A stretch of 64,000 nt of DNA from Linnemannia elongata (taxonomy: Eukaryota > Mortierellomycota > Mortierellomycetes > Mortierellales > Mortierellaceae). The notes under the pieces were generated by a model. The model searched no databases. It saw only the letters and a program-made list of their open reading frames with translations, and was not told where the DNA came from. The stretch spans positions 3,556,001 to 3,620,000 of the forward strand of contig JAXBDG010000001.1 in assembly GCA_036320915.1 (NCBI GenBank). The letters run 5' to 3'. This document shows positions 21,905 to 37,308 of the stretch, piece by piece (the stretch's first letter is position 1; each line of letters begins with the position of its first letter). The position numbers and the translations under genes are program-made.

Positions 21905-23947
21905 ATGGCTCCTCAAGTCGACTCCGAGCAATGGGCAAAGCCTAGGGTACTCATATCAGGAGCAGGCATTGGAGGTCTCACTCTGGCTCTCATCCTGGAA
22001 CAGGCGGGATATGAATACGAGGTCTTTGAACGTGCATCGAAGATCAAACCCCTTGGTAAGCATTCAACGCCTTCCTCCTTTTTTTTTTTTTTTTTTTTTT
22101 TTTTGTATAGGGACACCTCTGATGCTTGCTGCTCCTCACTTTCAAACCGATTGTTAGGTGCTGCTATGAGCTTTAGCCACAACGTTGCTCCTGCCATGAT
22201 TCAATTGGGGATCTATGATGAATTTCTACAAATCTCTAAAACCATGGAATCCTTGGACCTTTTCCAGGAACGAAGCCAAGGAGCAACAACACAGGATATA
22301 TCTGACGACTCCCAACCTCAGCCAACACAAGGTGATGCAGCCAGTGGGGTGGTGCCCCTGACAACGGTTCACTTTACTCAGATGACTGCAATGACTGGGT
22401 ATCCGATCCGCATCTTTCCAAGACCAAAGTTCTTTGACCTGCTCCTGTCTCGCCTCCCTGCCCACAAGATTCATCTTGGCAAAAAGATTGTTGATGTCAC
22501 TCAGGACTCTCGGGAGGAAGGCGTGGACGGCGTCACCATTCACTGTGCCGACGAGACGACGTACAGCGGCGACTTCTTGGTTGGAGCAGATGGTGCGTAC
22601 AGTGCTGTCCGACGGTCCATCTACAAACAAGCGGCTACCGATGAGAAGCTGCCGGCTCAGGACCTCGAAAATTTGAACCTCGGATATGTGACCATGGTGG
22701 GAACGACAGACCCTTTAGACCAGGAATTGTTTCCCGAAGTCAAGGAAAATGCCTGTCTCCACTTTCGAACCGTGGGCGAAAATAAGCCGCATACGGTCAG
22801 TTGAGAGCAAAGGGGATAAGATTGTGCTGGTAAAATGAGAGCCTGGATGCATGTACAGGTTAGCATGCAAAGGCCTGGCTGACCATTTCTTCCCATTCTT
22901 TTCCTCTGATCGGGACTAACAAAACAACAGTGGTCGACTTTCACAGTTCCAGACAATCGCATTGCTTGGTCCATCAACGCTCAAGTGGACTCGTCGCAGG
23001 ATCCAACGGTTCTTCGAACAAAGGAATGGGGTGATGACTCGACGGATGTTATGATCGAAGGCGTCAGGACGTTTCCAATTCCTGCTGGTCGTGAAGGGCT
23101 CGGTGGCAAGAAAACTATGGGCGACCTTATTGACAAGACTCCGAGGGACAATATCTCCAAGGTGTTCTTGGAGGAAAAGCTGTTCGAGACATGGTCCTAT
23201 GGGCGTGTTGTCCTCGTTGGAGATGGTAGGACAAAAACTTGTTCGATTTCTTTTTTTTTTGTGCTCCTTGTCTTTTGTTTACGGTATAGCTGACCTTCGG
23301 TTAAACTCACGCTCTCTTTTGGTTGTTCTTGATTAATAGCTTGCCACAAACTTCTTCCAGCTCTAGGACAAGGTACCCTGTCTATCCGCAGTACGGCATT
23401 ATCATCCTCCTTTCATCCCTGTTCTTACATTGTGCCTTTCTCCAATTTTCATCCAGGTGCTGTGAATGCCTTTGAAGACGCCGTGATTCTCGCCAATTGT
23501 ATCTATGACCTGCGCTCGACCTCCAGAACTGATGTCCAGGCTGCATTCCAGGAATACCGCGACCAGCGATATCCACATGCAAAGTTTCAGTACCAAAGCA
23601 GTAAATCTGTTGCCAAGGTCATCCAAGGCCAGGTAAAGATTTATTTCGTTTTTTGTATGCGTTTCAAGTCGTGTGGTGTACAAATTGGGTGAAAAGCTTT
23701 GGTCTTTTTTTTAAACCGTTGACCATTGTATTGACCGATTTATCCATAGACGTGGTTTGAGAGTCTTTGGCGTAAATTTACTCTTACGTTCTTCCCTAAG
23801 CGTTTTGAGAGGGAACAGAACTCAAGGGGACTTGACTACATGCCGCAGGTTGCGTTCCTCCCTCAAGTCCCTGCAAGGGGAACTGTCCCCCTTCTCCCAC
23901 AGGTGCCATCCAAACGGTTCTTGCACACACAGACCACAAACAAATAA
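21905..23947 (+). CDS. FAD-dependent monooxygenase (PHBH fold)
   Basis: Exons 21905-22055, 22158-22795, 22931-23225, 23340-23372, 23457-23632, 23750-23947; 496 residues. Enzymes of this fold use NAD(P)H, FAD and oxygen to hydroxylate aromatic or other substrates. Three classic motifs are present: the N-terminal dinucleotide fold SGAGIGGLTLALILEQAG, the DG motif (FLVGADGAYSAVRRSIY), and the GD motif, rebuilt across the 33-nt exon 4 as GDACHKLLPALGQGAVNAFEDA. The rebuilt GD motif validates those junctions. Exon 2 ends at an unusual GTCAGT donor. Intron 1 contains a 26-T tract before a decoy AG; using that AG gives a stop, so the later TTGTTAG acceptor is chosen. There is no C-terminal transmembrane segment. 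The substrate is not deducible. Confidence 0.9.
22079..22104 (+). repeat. Poly-T tract in an intron
   Basis: 26 uninterrupted T within intron 1 of the FAD monooxygenase gene, ending 6 bp before a decoy AG at 22109-22110 and about 50 bp before the acceptor I use. Confidence 0.95.
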
Positions 23948-24249
23948 ATACACACGTTAGATTGATCCGTGGTAGCTTTATACCCTCGTCGTAGAAGAAA
24001 AACCTCGATGGGCAACGATCACTCTTTATCACTATCAAACGCGTCCTGTCGATCAGTCGCGTATAATCGTAACAGACGTAAGGCTCAGGGGTCTCAGCTT
24101 GTTGCAGTTGGGATACTACAAAGAAAATGGCTCTATTTCACCCTTAAGCAGATTGACGGTTAAATCAAAGGTCTATCCCCACCCAGGCTACTGTCACTGA
24201 TAACTTTACCTTTTTTTTTGTTCGAAACAAAAACTCGATTGACTTCGCC
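23948..24249. other. Short intergenic region
   Basis: About 300 bp between the FAD monooxygenase stop and the next ATG on the same strand. No structural RNA or open frame was recognised. Confidence 0.6.
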
Positions 24250-25758
<1,509 letters not shown>

Positions 25759-26386
25759 CCGCACGATTTTAACGGCATTGGTACGCAACACAAATGAGCA
25801 TGCCCCCGTTATGCATTGGAGACCATGGCTTGTATTATACGGTCAACCTCCCAATTCATTCTGGACTCGGAGTTCGCGATTTCCCGGATAGCTTTCATCT
25901 CCCACGAGCAGGCGGAAGTGTCGTGATAAATCAGTAGGATCTACGCCATCAAAAATAAAAGCCCGAAAGTGTGAGCACCATCTATTTCCTCCTTTTGCTT
26001 CTGCATGTAACGGGACAATATTCTGACCAGAAAGACCAGGCTGCTTCATTTTCCTTTTCCATCGATGGGTTCCAATTGTCTTCACTCAGCCACTTCGCCC
26101 AACACCACACCTTCGTGCCCAATTGTGTCAGTGTGAAATCACTTTTTCCCTGCCAAGGTGTGAGAGCCCTTGAATGGCAGAGATAAAAAGGAGCGAGCGC
26201 ATTTTTTGTCCTGTTCACCCCTTTCTTTCCCTTCCTCCTCCTCTCCCAACTTTTACTTCTCAAAACATCGCCATTCTCACCAACACGTACACATACTCTA
26301 ATACACATCACACACCCACACCCAAACACACACACGCATACGCATACACACATCAAGGACGGAACCCACACGACAATTCGACCCTC
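25759..26386. other. Intergenic region, F-box gene promoter
   Basis: Contains a TATA-like element at 26182-26191 followed by C/T-rich and CACA-rich leader sequence before the ATG at 26387. An in-frame upstream ATG at 26174 lies before the TATA-like element, so I do not use it. Confidence 0.6.
26182..26191 (+). promoter_or_regulatory. TATA-like box of an F-box gene
   Basis: GATAAAAAGG about 195 bp before the chosen ATG at 26387, followed by a pyrimidine-rich stretch that is a likely initiation region. Confidence 0.5.
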
Positions 26387-28390
26387 ATGAAGATGCGCCT
26401 TCCGTTCCTAAAGAGGCACTCCAGAACTGCCTCCAAGGGAACTTCTGTTGCCTTGGTCCCGTCTCCCTCCAAGCAGGCACCCTCGCCTCTAGATATCCCA
26501 GAAATCTTGGAGATGATCTTCTCTTTTGTCGACGATCACACCCGCTTCAAGACGGTCGTCCTTGTCTGTCGACAATGGTGCTTTCTGAATTGGCGCTTCG
26601 TGTGCAAGGAGGTAGTGTGGGATGGAAGGTGGAAATCCGATAATTTAACAACAACACTGGCCAAGATACCTGGAGCTCAACACATTCGCTGGCATAGCGA
26701 AGTCGGCCACGACCAGGAATCGCAGTGGGATCGACTCATGAAGGTCCTCAAGGCAAACCACGAGCACTACGTCAAACGACAACAACAACCACATGGAGAG
26801 ACCTCGACAAAACGACTGTCGACGGATGGACTACGAGATGACGGATCTTGGTTCATGAAGAAGAGACCCCTGTTCGACGGACCGCTTCAAAAGCTGGATA
26901 TATGCGGTGCCCATTTTGTCGACGGCCAGATCCACGATTTTTTGCCTTTTGCCCATTGGCTCACCAGTCTTTCCTTTCGATTGGGCCAGAGCTGCGAGTT
27001 CAACATGTCGTCGCTTTTCAAAGCCTGTCCTGGACTGGAGGAGCTCCGTGCAGAGACGGATGAAGGGGCCTTCTATCTCCCAGGACAATGGATCCCTCTT
27101 GAGGCGTCGAAGCCATTGGCTCTCCGATCATTGTTGCTGAGGAACGCCCACTTTTCTCAGTCTAGTCTCGAGGACCTCTTGGTTGTCACACCGCGCCTCG
27201 AGGAGCTCAGGTTGATCAACCTGGCGAGAGGGAACGGATGTTATCCGGAGGAGGGTCAGGTTACGTCCAAGTACCACTGGAACAGCCTATTTCAGCACAT
27301 CCGGGCTCTCCCACTCCGGCTGCGCTCTGTCCACTTTTCTGTCCGTGACGAAATCATGACCCAGGCCGATCTGCGGAGTATGCTGTTTGATGTCTGCCCA
27401 CGGTCAACCGAGTGGACACTCTGGGCGAGTGACTTGAAGCCGATGATCGTGCAGAGCTTGAACGAGCTGCCCAACCAAATCACAAGTCTTGACCTTTACT
27501 GGCACGACCGGTCAGGTTGTCTCTCAGGGGATGCTCTCCACCACTTTCTTTGCAACTCTCCACAGCTTTTACACCTCAGGACGTACAACGTCGGATTCGA
27601 TTTCAAGCGGATGGATGTTCACAACCGAGCGGGATTACGTTACTCCGATATCTCCGAGGATCGGACCACCATAGCCACTACTACCTTGGCAACGCAGCCT
27701 TCAGGAACAGCAGGATCAAGAAACGTCGCAGCAGGAGTACGTCCACAAGTCTGGAAGTGCCGCAACCTCAGGACGTTGTACATTGAGCTTCATGGCCACG
27801 GCGACGACATGATCAAGGATCCGGTGCATTCGAGGATAGTCTTTGGATACATTGCCGCGGTATGTCCTCAGCTACGCGATCTCCATATCAAGGTCCCGTG
27901 GACATGTCGGTCCAACAACGAGGTGTACCATCCAGCCATCTGTCTTCGACTTGAGGGAGGTCTCTGTCATTTGGTGAAGCTACAGCACTTGACGCGATTG
28001 CGATTCCAGGATTGGACGTTTGGGACAAGCAGATACGACTTAAACTGGATGGTCTCGTCGGGTCAGAGTCTTCGATATCGGAGGAAGAGGCAGGAGGTGA
28101 TGGCACAATGGGAGCCTTGGCTGAAGGAGGAGACCGAGCAGGAGAGGGATACGATGCAAGTCGAGTCCGGGTTGTATCGTGATGATTGCGAGTTACAGAA
28201 CAAGCTTCGGGATGTGGGATTGTTGAGGGCGGTGAAGGCGATGGTTGAGGAGATTGATAGGGATGGAGATGGAGATGGGTTCCGGTGTTGGCCTGAGATG
28301 CAGGGAGTGTCATTGAGTGGCAAGTTTGAGCAACGGCCGCAGGATGAGCTCAATTGCCTTTTCCCATCAAAACGCCTTTCAATCTTCTAA
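26387..28390 (+). CDS. F-box/LRR-like protein
   Basis: Single-exon gene, 667 residues. The frame is open further upstream to 26174, but that ATG precedes the TATA-like box; the ATG at 26387 starts MKMRLPFLKRHSR. The F-box is at about 35-75 (IPEILEMIFSFVDDHTRFKT, then VCRQWCFLNW). The rest is a leucine-rich array with repeated LRSVHFSV- and LEELRLINL-like strands, as in SCF substrate receptors. Landmarks shared with the F-box genes at 786 and 32444 are an IVFGYIAAVCPQLRDLHI block and GFRCWPEMQGVSL near the end. The residue pattern around PGAQHIRWHS matches the PGAGRLLWHA and AGAGGLWWRS segments of the paralogs. It ends 251 bp before the AAA ATPase gene. Confidence 0.85.
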   Translation: MKMRLPFLKRHSRTASKGTSVALVPSPSKQAPSPLDIPEILEMIFSFVDDHTRFKTVVLVCRQWCFLNWRFVCKEVVWDGRWKSDNLTTTLAKIPGAQHIRWHSEVGHDQESQWDRLMKVLKANHEHYVKRQQQPHGETSTKRLSTDGLRDDGSWFMKKRPLFDGPLQKLDICGAHFVDGQIHDFLPFAHWLTSLSFRLGQSCEFNMSSLFKACPGLEELRAETDEGAFYLPGQWIPLEASKPLALRSLLLRNAHFSQSSLEDLLVVTPRLEELRLINLARGNGCYPEEGQVTSKYHWNSLFQHIRALPLRLRSVHFSVRDEIMTQADLRSMLFDVCPRSTEWTLWASDLKPMIVQSLNELPNQITSLDLYWHDRSGCLSGDALHHFLCNSPQLLHLRTYNVGFDFKRMDVHNRAGLRYSDISEDRTTIATTTLATQPSGTAGSRNVAAGVRPQVWKCRNLRTLYIELHGHGDDMIKDPVHSRIVFGYIAAVCPQLRDLHIKVPWTCRSNNEVYHPAICLRLEGGLCHLVKLQHLTRLRFQDWTFGTSRYDLNWMVSSGQSLRYRRKRQEVMAQWEPWLKEETEQERDTMQVESGLYRDDCELQNKLRDVGLLRAVKAMVEEIDRDGDGDGFRCWPEMQGVSLSGKFEQRPQDELNCLFPSKRLSIF

Positions 28391-28641
28391 AATCGATAAT
28401 GCAATATTCTGACAGTGTCAAAGCAGTTTCACTTTCGATCATTAGTATGTTTGTTTGTTCCATGTTGAATATCTACATATCAATTCAAATGAACCACGGT
28501 CCATGCCCCTTAAAATTACCATGCCTTTTTTTTTTAATCTCTCTGAAAGAAAAAAAGGGAAAACTGGAACAACAATGAAACAAAGCATTCCTCCCTTGTC
28601 CCAGCTGCAACCAAACGGATCAACTAATCAACCAGTGGAAC

Positions 28642-31618
<2,977 letters not shown>

Positions 31619-32443
31619 TTTTGACGCCCCATCCCACCTTTTTTTTGTATTACTAGCTACTCCTATTGTATTTTTAAACGGTTAATATTATTTTTTTTGA
31701 ACGTCCTGCCATCATTGTCGTTTAGTCGTTTTTGTTCGAGAGCCACTTATTGACGAAACAATAGACCTCTTCACCTATGAAAGGAGCGATGACAGACAAT
31801 TAGCACTTTTTCTGTCCGGGGAAAAAAAACTAAAGACGACTTTTGTGAGCATAAATAACGGGTGGGGGGAAGAAAAAGAGGGGGGGGGGAGTAGATCTGA
31901 GCAAGGCAAAAAGTCAGATAAAGAAGAATAACATGTACTAATGGGCTACCCTATGTGGTTGAAGGGGTGAAGACACGTTGGATGGGACAAATAAGAGGAG
32001 GAGAGCATTTGAGCATTGGACACAAGGAAATTACAGTACCTTGTGGCGAGATGCGGAGGGAGAGGGAGAGGGAGGGATCGCTCCGTTCTACACTGGGCTT
32101 CTTTTCCCCTCTCTTCGTCCTTCTTCGTTTCGTTAGGATTTCATTCAGGCACACTCATCAAAGTAACCATCAATTCTACTCTATCAGTCTCACCCCACTT
32201 CCTTCTCTTCCTCTCTAAACTTCTCTTCTCCTCCACCCTCCAAGACGACCATCCCTCGACCTTCCTTCACCTCTCTTCCCTTCCCCCCTTCCTCCCTTCC
32301 TCCTTTCACGCACTCTCCTTGTTCCTATTCTCCTCCTCACTTCCTCCTCCATCGTTCTCATCATCGCCTCTCTGTTCCCATCCTGCCTCCCTTTCAACAC
32401 CTACTCCCATCTTCATGCAGCCAACCCTCCCTTCTCCCTCCCA
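31619..32443. other. Intergenic region with polypyrimidine promoter
   Basis: 825 bp between same-strand genes. It has a G-rich run near 31882-31890 and, from about 32090, a C/T-dominated leader reaching the ATG at 32444. The leader includes a short upstream ORF at 32415-32447. No other gene was recognised. Confidence 0.6.
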
Positions 32444-32447
32444 ATGA
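32415..32447 (+). promoter_or_regulatory. Upstream ORF overlapping the start of an F-box gene (ATGA)
   Basis: A ten-codon ORF starts at 32415 and its TGA overlaps the F-box gene's ATG in the tetranucleotide ATGA at 32444-32447. If the transcript starts upstream of 32415, translation of the F-box gene would depend on leaky scanning or termination-reinitiation. The transcription start is not known. Confidence 0.45.
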
Positions 32448-34621
32448 CCGCCTCCACAAAACACTCTTCCTCCTCTTCCTTTCGGTTCTCCTTCATGAAG
32501 GGTTTCCACAAAAAAGAAAACGACCAACCCTCCAACACCTCCTCCCAACTAAGACCCTGTCCTCCTCGAGTCAACCCAATCCACATCCCAGAAATCCTCG
32601 AAAAGATCCTTTCTTATCTCGACGACCACACCTCCCGCAAAATCTCTAGGCTTGTCTGTCGCCAATGGTTCTTCCTCACCAGCCCAGCTCGCCAAGTAGT
32701 CTTTGACGGACATCGACATGGACGGACGATTAACAAGACGCTGGCGAGGATGGCGGGTGCGGGCGGGTTGTGGTGGAGGTCGGATCATGATTATTGGTTG
32801 AAACCGCCTCCGCAGAGGGTGCATTGGGGGTTTCTGAAGAAGGCACTTCAGCTTGTTCATGAGCGGTATCAGCAACAACAGGAACAGCAGCGGCAATCGT
32901 TACAGATCAACAGTACTCAGGACGACCAGGAGGGACACCTTATCAGGACCCGAACCAAGCTCTATAGCCCCCTTAGGACCCTTGAGCTCGTTGAGAACCC
33001 GCGGGTGAGCTATCTCATCAGTGATATTCTACCCTACATGTCGACTTTGACGGTTCTTCGGATATGTCCAACAACGGGCGAGAGCTTCGACATGAATGAG
33101 ATTCTAGTGAGCTGTCCTTTACTCGAGGTCTTTCACCTCTTACCGACAGAGAAGCTGAGAGTCTTTGGGCCTTGGGACGTTATGACTAAACTCAGGAATG
33201 CGCGAAAGGAGGCAGGCAGCGACCTCGCAGGAAAAGGAAAACGGCACCACCATCACCACTCACGCGCCGCCGGACAATTGCCTCTTCAGTCTTTGATCCT
33301 CAGGAACGTCTTTTTCTATCAGTCTTGCATTGAAGAACTCTTAAACTATACCCCGCACCTCACAGAGCTACAACTAGTCGTATGGTCCCCCGACGAAGAC
33401 TCGACCTTTGACCCACCTTCGTTCTATCAATACCTCCAATCGCTCGACCATATCTCTCTCGACTCTTTCCACTTTTCCTTCGAGGGCAAATTTGACGACA
33501 ACACACCCGAACTCAAGGAGATGGCCCGCAAGATCTGTCCCAATCGACACAAATGGCTCTTCTGGACCGGCGATCTAACCCCGGCCATGACACGGAGTCT
33601 CATGGAATACCAGAACGTCGTCACCACTCTCGAACTCGTATACAATCAACCCGTCATTTGTGGACCCAGCGGACTCCTTCACCAATACCTCTGTGCTTCC
33701 CCACAGCTCTTACATCTCCGCGCCAGTAACACCGCCTATCTATTTGACCATCTCGACCTTCATCAGCGGACACTTTTGTATGAGGGATACATCTCGATCG
33801 ATCCGCTTACAGCCGGTCAAAGTTATGGATCTGCACGTCCTGGAGTGTGGGCCTGTCGGGGCCTCAAAACCCTCCACCTCGCCTTTGATAGCCAAACGGA
33901 CCGTCTCCTCTTTGCCCCCGTATGCCTCCGCATCGTCTTTGGATATCTCACCCGCGTAGTCCCTCGACTCCAAGACCTCCAAATCGTCATTCTTTCATGC
34001 TTCAGCTATGGTCGAGGCAACGTTGGTCCGCCTCTGAGGTTAAATCTCCAAAGCGGATTCTGTCTTCTCTCAAGACTCAGGAATCTGGAAAAACTTCGTA
34101 TCGGATGTGATGGTGGTTCGGTCGATTGTCAAAGGAGCGATATTGAATGGATGATCCCCTCTGGCCAGAGTCCCCGGAAAATCGATGAGCGACGTAAAGT
34201 AGTCTCTGGATGGACACAACGGCTTGCGGAGGAAGAGAGAATGGAGATCAAAAGAAACCAAAGCATCTCTTCCTCCTACACCATCGCCAACAACGCTGCG
34301 GCACTGGCGCGGAGTACTGGACCCTCATCATCATCATCGTCGTCATCATTACCATCATCGACCTCAAAGCAAGTCGCCGATATCTGGAACAACGTCGAAC
34401 CCGAACTCAAGCAGGAACTCCAGAACCTGGGGCGACTCTTGGATGTCAAGACGATGTTGGACGAGATGGCCGACAAGGATTTCCGATGCTGGCCATATAT
34501 TCAAAAGGTGGCCTTTCATCGTCCGATCGAGATGGGTCTCTCGCCCGAGAGAGAGCTGAAGGAGATGTTTCCTTTGACGACACTTTCTGGCGTTCGTCTT
34601 CGGTTTGGCCAAAAATCATAA
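32444..34621 (+). CDS. F-box/LRR-like protein
   Basis: Single-exon gene, 725 residues. The F-box is at about 47-85 (IPEILEKILSYLDDHTSRKI and LVCRQWFFLT). The LRR-like region has long leucine-spaced strands, with a His-rich insertion (about 265-272) and a Ser-rich run (about 627-640). It shares with the paralogs the IVFGYLTRVVPRLQDLQIV block and DFRCWPYIQKVAF before the C-terminus, which ends in PERELKEMFP and a basic tail. It is expected to act as an SCF substrate receptor. Its stop lies only 76 bp from the stop of the convergent AAA gene, so their 3' UTRs probably overlap. Confidence 0.85.
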   Translation: MTASTKHSSSSSFRFSFMKGFHKKENDQPSNTSSQLRPCPPRVNPIHIPEILEKILSYLDDHTSRKISRLVCRQWFFLTSPARQVVFDGHRHGRTINKTLARMAGAGGLWWRSDHDYWLKPPPQRVHWGFLKKALQLVHERYQQQQEQQRQSLQINSTQDDQEGHLIRTRTKLYSPLRTLELVENPRVSYLISDILPYMSTLTVLRICPTTGESFDMNEILVSCPLLEVFHLLPTEKLRVFGPWDVMTKLRNARKEAGSDLAGKGKRHHHHHSRAAGQLPLQSLILRNVFFYQSCIEELLNYTPHLTELQLVVWSPDEDSTFDPPSFYQYLQSLDHISLDSFHFSFEGKFDDNTPELKEMARKICPNRHKWLFWTGDLTPAMTRSLMEYQNVVTTLELVYNQPVICGPSGLLHQYLCASPQLLHLRASNTAYLFDHLDLHQRTLLYEGYISIDPLTAGQSYGSARPGVWACRGLKTLHLAFDSQTDRLLFAPVCLRIVFGYLTRVVPRLQDLQIVILSCFSYGRGNVGPPLRLNLQSGFCLLSRLRNLEKLRIGCDGGSVDCQRSDIEWMIPSGQSPRKIDERRKVVSGWTQRLAEEERMEIKRNQSISSSYTIANNAAALARSTGPSSSSSSSSLPSSTSKQVADIWNNVEPELKQELQNLGRLLDVKTMLDEMADKDFRCWPYIQKVAFHRPIEMGLSPERELKEMFPLTTLSGVRLRFGQKS

Positions 34622-34697
34622 ATAATACCCTGTACCATAATATCCCCCCCCACCTAGCTAATACAACATTATTGCTTTTATTTTACTCGTGTATTAT

Positions 34698-37105
34698 TTA
34701 TTTCCGCCGGAATTGCTCATACCGAAGTAATCCAAACTGGTTCACAGAAGGTTGAACATCTGAAGTGGCTGCAAAGAAATCCCGGGACTCGATTTGTGTC
34801 TAGCAAATAGGTGTTGTGGGGGAGCAAATAGGTGTTGTGGGGGAGCAAAAGGAGATTATTGGTACGAGTTCAGTAGCGTGTTAAGCATCGTTTGCCTATC
34901 GAGACATCAAGCGGACCAGAACGAAAGTCATAACAAACAAATGGACTCCTACCCTGTTGTCCTTTAGCGCGTAAAGACCAGCTTTCCGCACAAGGGCTTT
35001 CATATCCGCTCCTGTAAAATTGCTCGTCAGGTTCCCGACCGTGTAAAGATCTGTAGTATCCGAGAATCGCGTCGAGTTCTTCAAGATCCTCAAAATGGCG
35101 ATTCTTTCTTCCAAGGTTGGTGGAGGAACGTATACCAGCCTGTCGAGCCGACCTATTGTGAAAACAAACAAACGATCGTGGTCAGAGAAAGAGAGAGAGA
35201 GAGATGAACTAAACCTTACGCATTGATGAAGCCGACGGTGCCCCTCCTTACCTGGTCGCAAGATGGAGTTGTCGATCGCTTCAGGGTGATTGGTGGCAGC
35301 CAGGATAACAACGCCTCCCGGGCACCCATCCATCTCGAGGAGAAGTTGTGAAATTAACTGAACACACACAGATACGAGAGCAACAAAAGAGTTAGCTACT
35401 AAATTACATCAGCGCGTAAGCGACGTCGACTAAACACAGTCGTATGTAGGAAGGCTTCCTCACCTGCTTTCCAAGACCGCCGCTCGATTCCCTCGTTCCA
35501 AAGATGGCCTCCAGCTCGTCCAAGAAAACAATGCACGGACTGCACTTTGACGCCGTCTTAAAGACCTTGGCGATCGCCTTTTCAGATTCTCCGACCTCTC
35601 CTTTGATCAGTTCCGGAATCGACACCGCCATAAAATTGGCCTCAGATTCAGTGGCGACCGCCTTGGCAAGTAACGTTTTGCCTGTCCCTGGTGGTCCGTA
35701 TCTGTAGAAAGAGAAATGGTGCGAAATGTAAGTCAACCGTACATGCTGCGCGCCACATTCATGCGTTCTGCTCAATAAAAGATATGATAGACTTACAAGA
35801 GGACTCCTTTGGAAGGACTAATACCCATCCGCGAATATGCCTCAGCGTGCTTGTACAGCCAGATCACAGACTCCTCCAAAGTTTTCTACACGTTCAGGAT
35901 AGCAGATAGGAAACAGTTCTTTAGATACAGGAGGTGGCCGAAAGGGACGTGGCCAAAAGGGAAGTGACAAAAGTGAAATGACAAGGGAACGCGGCTGTAC
36001 CTTGACGTGTTCAAGTCCTCCGATATCGCTCCAATATACAGGGTCCACTTTCTGAACGCTTGTATTCTGTCGTAGTGCTGAGACTCGAATCGCCTTCATC
36101 CCGTCGTAAAAGTCTTGTTCGCTGCAATTATTCAGTCCACGCCCATGTCCGTGGGCAATGACAGCGGCCTGTGTACAAAGAGCATCTAAGTCCGCTGGAA
36201 GGTACCCGTGGCACTTTTGTGACACTGCCTCGAGCTCCGAAGCGAAATCCTGTTGACCGGTCATCTGGTGGTTGACAGCACTGGCTTGCAGAATGACAGA
36301 TCGCTCCTCGGGAGTGGGGATATCGAGTTCGATAGAGTCGTCAAACAGGGTTGCGACAGAGGGATCCAGTGCACGAGCATCCTGTGTCAATCCAAGAACC
36401 ACTACTCGACCGTGAGAGATATTTGCAGTAACAGAATTCAGAGATAGATTCTCCTGGTCCTTGAGTTCCTGGATCCATGATTGAAACGCGTAGACAAGAG
36501 AAAAATTGCTGTCGTCGCGAGGGAATATAAGCTCAATGTTGTCCAGGATAACTATGCAAAGTTCAAAACAGCAATAAATGTAGTATGACTATGTCAATAT
36601 CCAATCGTGGACAGTCATACCGATATAAATCGCTTTAAAAGAACACGTCCATAATCCCCCTCTCCTACCGACTGTCTTGGAGAATTGTCTTGAAGATCCA
36701 AGGTAGGTTGTAAGGCCCTTGAGGAGGTCACCAGGATACATGATGGCAAGATCGCCAATTGTCACTGTCACAACTCGTTCGACGCCATACTTTTTGCAGA
36801 GAACGTTGCCCAGGTATGTCTTGCCTAATTGCGTAAGATTGACCACTTTAATGATTAGAACTATGCCCTCAGCTACGTGTTGAACATACACAAGCGTGCC
36901 CACAGCCAACTATTCAGTTGTATAATGCAAATGACGCACCTGTGCCTGACTCTCCCTTGACGATCCATGCTCGCGGGAGGCCTCCTAGGGAGCTGAACGT
37001 ATTGCAGAGCTGAGAGTATTCCTGTGTAGAAGTGCTGAAGACGAGTTGGAATGCCTGTTCTAATCTCTGCGTAGCCTCGTTGGCAGGAATCGAAAGAGTT
37101 TTCAT
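34698..37105 (-). CDS. Divergent Cdc48/AFG2-type two-domain AAA ATPase
   Basis: Exons (minus) 36940-37105, 36669-36824, 36001-36551, 35797-35885, 35464-35701, 35252-35357, 34953-35152, 34698-34799; 535 residues. It has no recognisable N-domain. D1 has Walker A GESGTGKT (split by an intron), but Walker B reads VVILDNIELI, with Asn in place of the catalytic Glu, so D1 is probably unable to hydrolyse ATP. The linker SDIGGLEHVK leads into an intact D2: GPPGTGKT, IVFLDELEAIF, LLLEMDG, ILAATN and PGRLDRLVYV. The C-terminal exon (QIESRDFFAATSDVQPSVNQ) fits the family only if the acceptor at 34800-34801 is used; reading through the donor gives an early stop. It is close to but distinct from the AFG2B-like gene. 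The start is uncertain: in-frame ATGs lie upstream but in non-coding-looking sequence. Confidence 0.8.
34802..34843. repeat. 21-bp perfect tandem duplication
   Basis: Two identical 21-bp copies, plus a partial third, within the last intron of the divergent AAA gene, immediately beside the acceptor. They are likely a recent slippage event. Confidence 0.9.
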
Positions 37106-37308
37106 GAGCAGACAGTGCTTCCTTTCTAGAAGTATTGTTGGTTTTGTGTTGTTGTTGCTGCCGATGCCGTCGTAATGAGTTGAATGTGCATGGCGGGAAA
37201 GGAAAGAAAAAAAAACTGTTGAAGGCATGAACCACAGCATAATAGAAAAAGTCAAAAATGTGCAGTCACAACATACGCGCTCCAAAGCGCGCGATTCATT
37301 TCTTATTT

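Noticed and set aside
22111..22157. Acceptor right after the T26 run in the FAD monooxygenase gene
   Set aside because: Using it runs into an in-frame TAG after 14 codons; the next acceptor (22157) restores the conserved sequence.
26174..26386. Upstream in-frame start for the F-box gene at 26387
   Set aside because: The ATG at 26174 precedes a TATA-like element and a pyrimidine leader, and the encoded peptide is low-complexity Thr/His/Pro.
34896..34952. Read-through end of the divergent AAA gene
   Set aside because: Reading past the donor at 34952 gives a hydrophobic tail and a stop; splicing to 34799 restores the expected C-terminal helix of the family.
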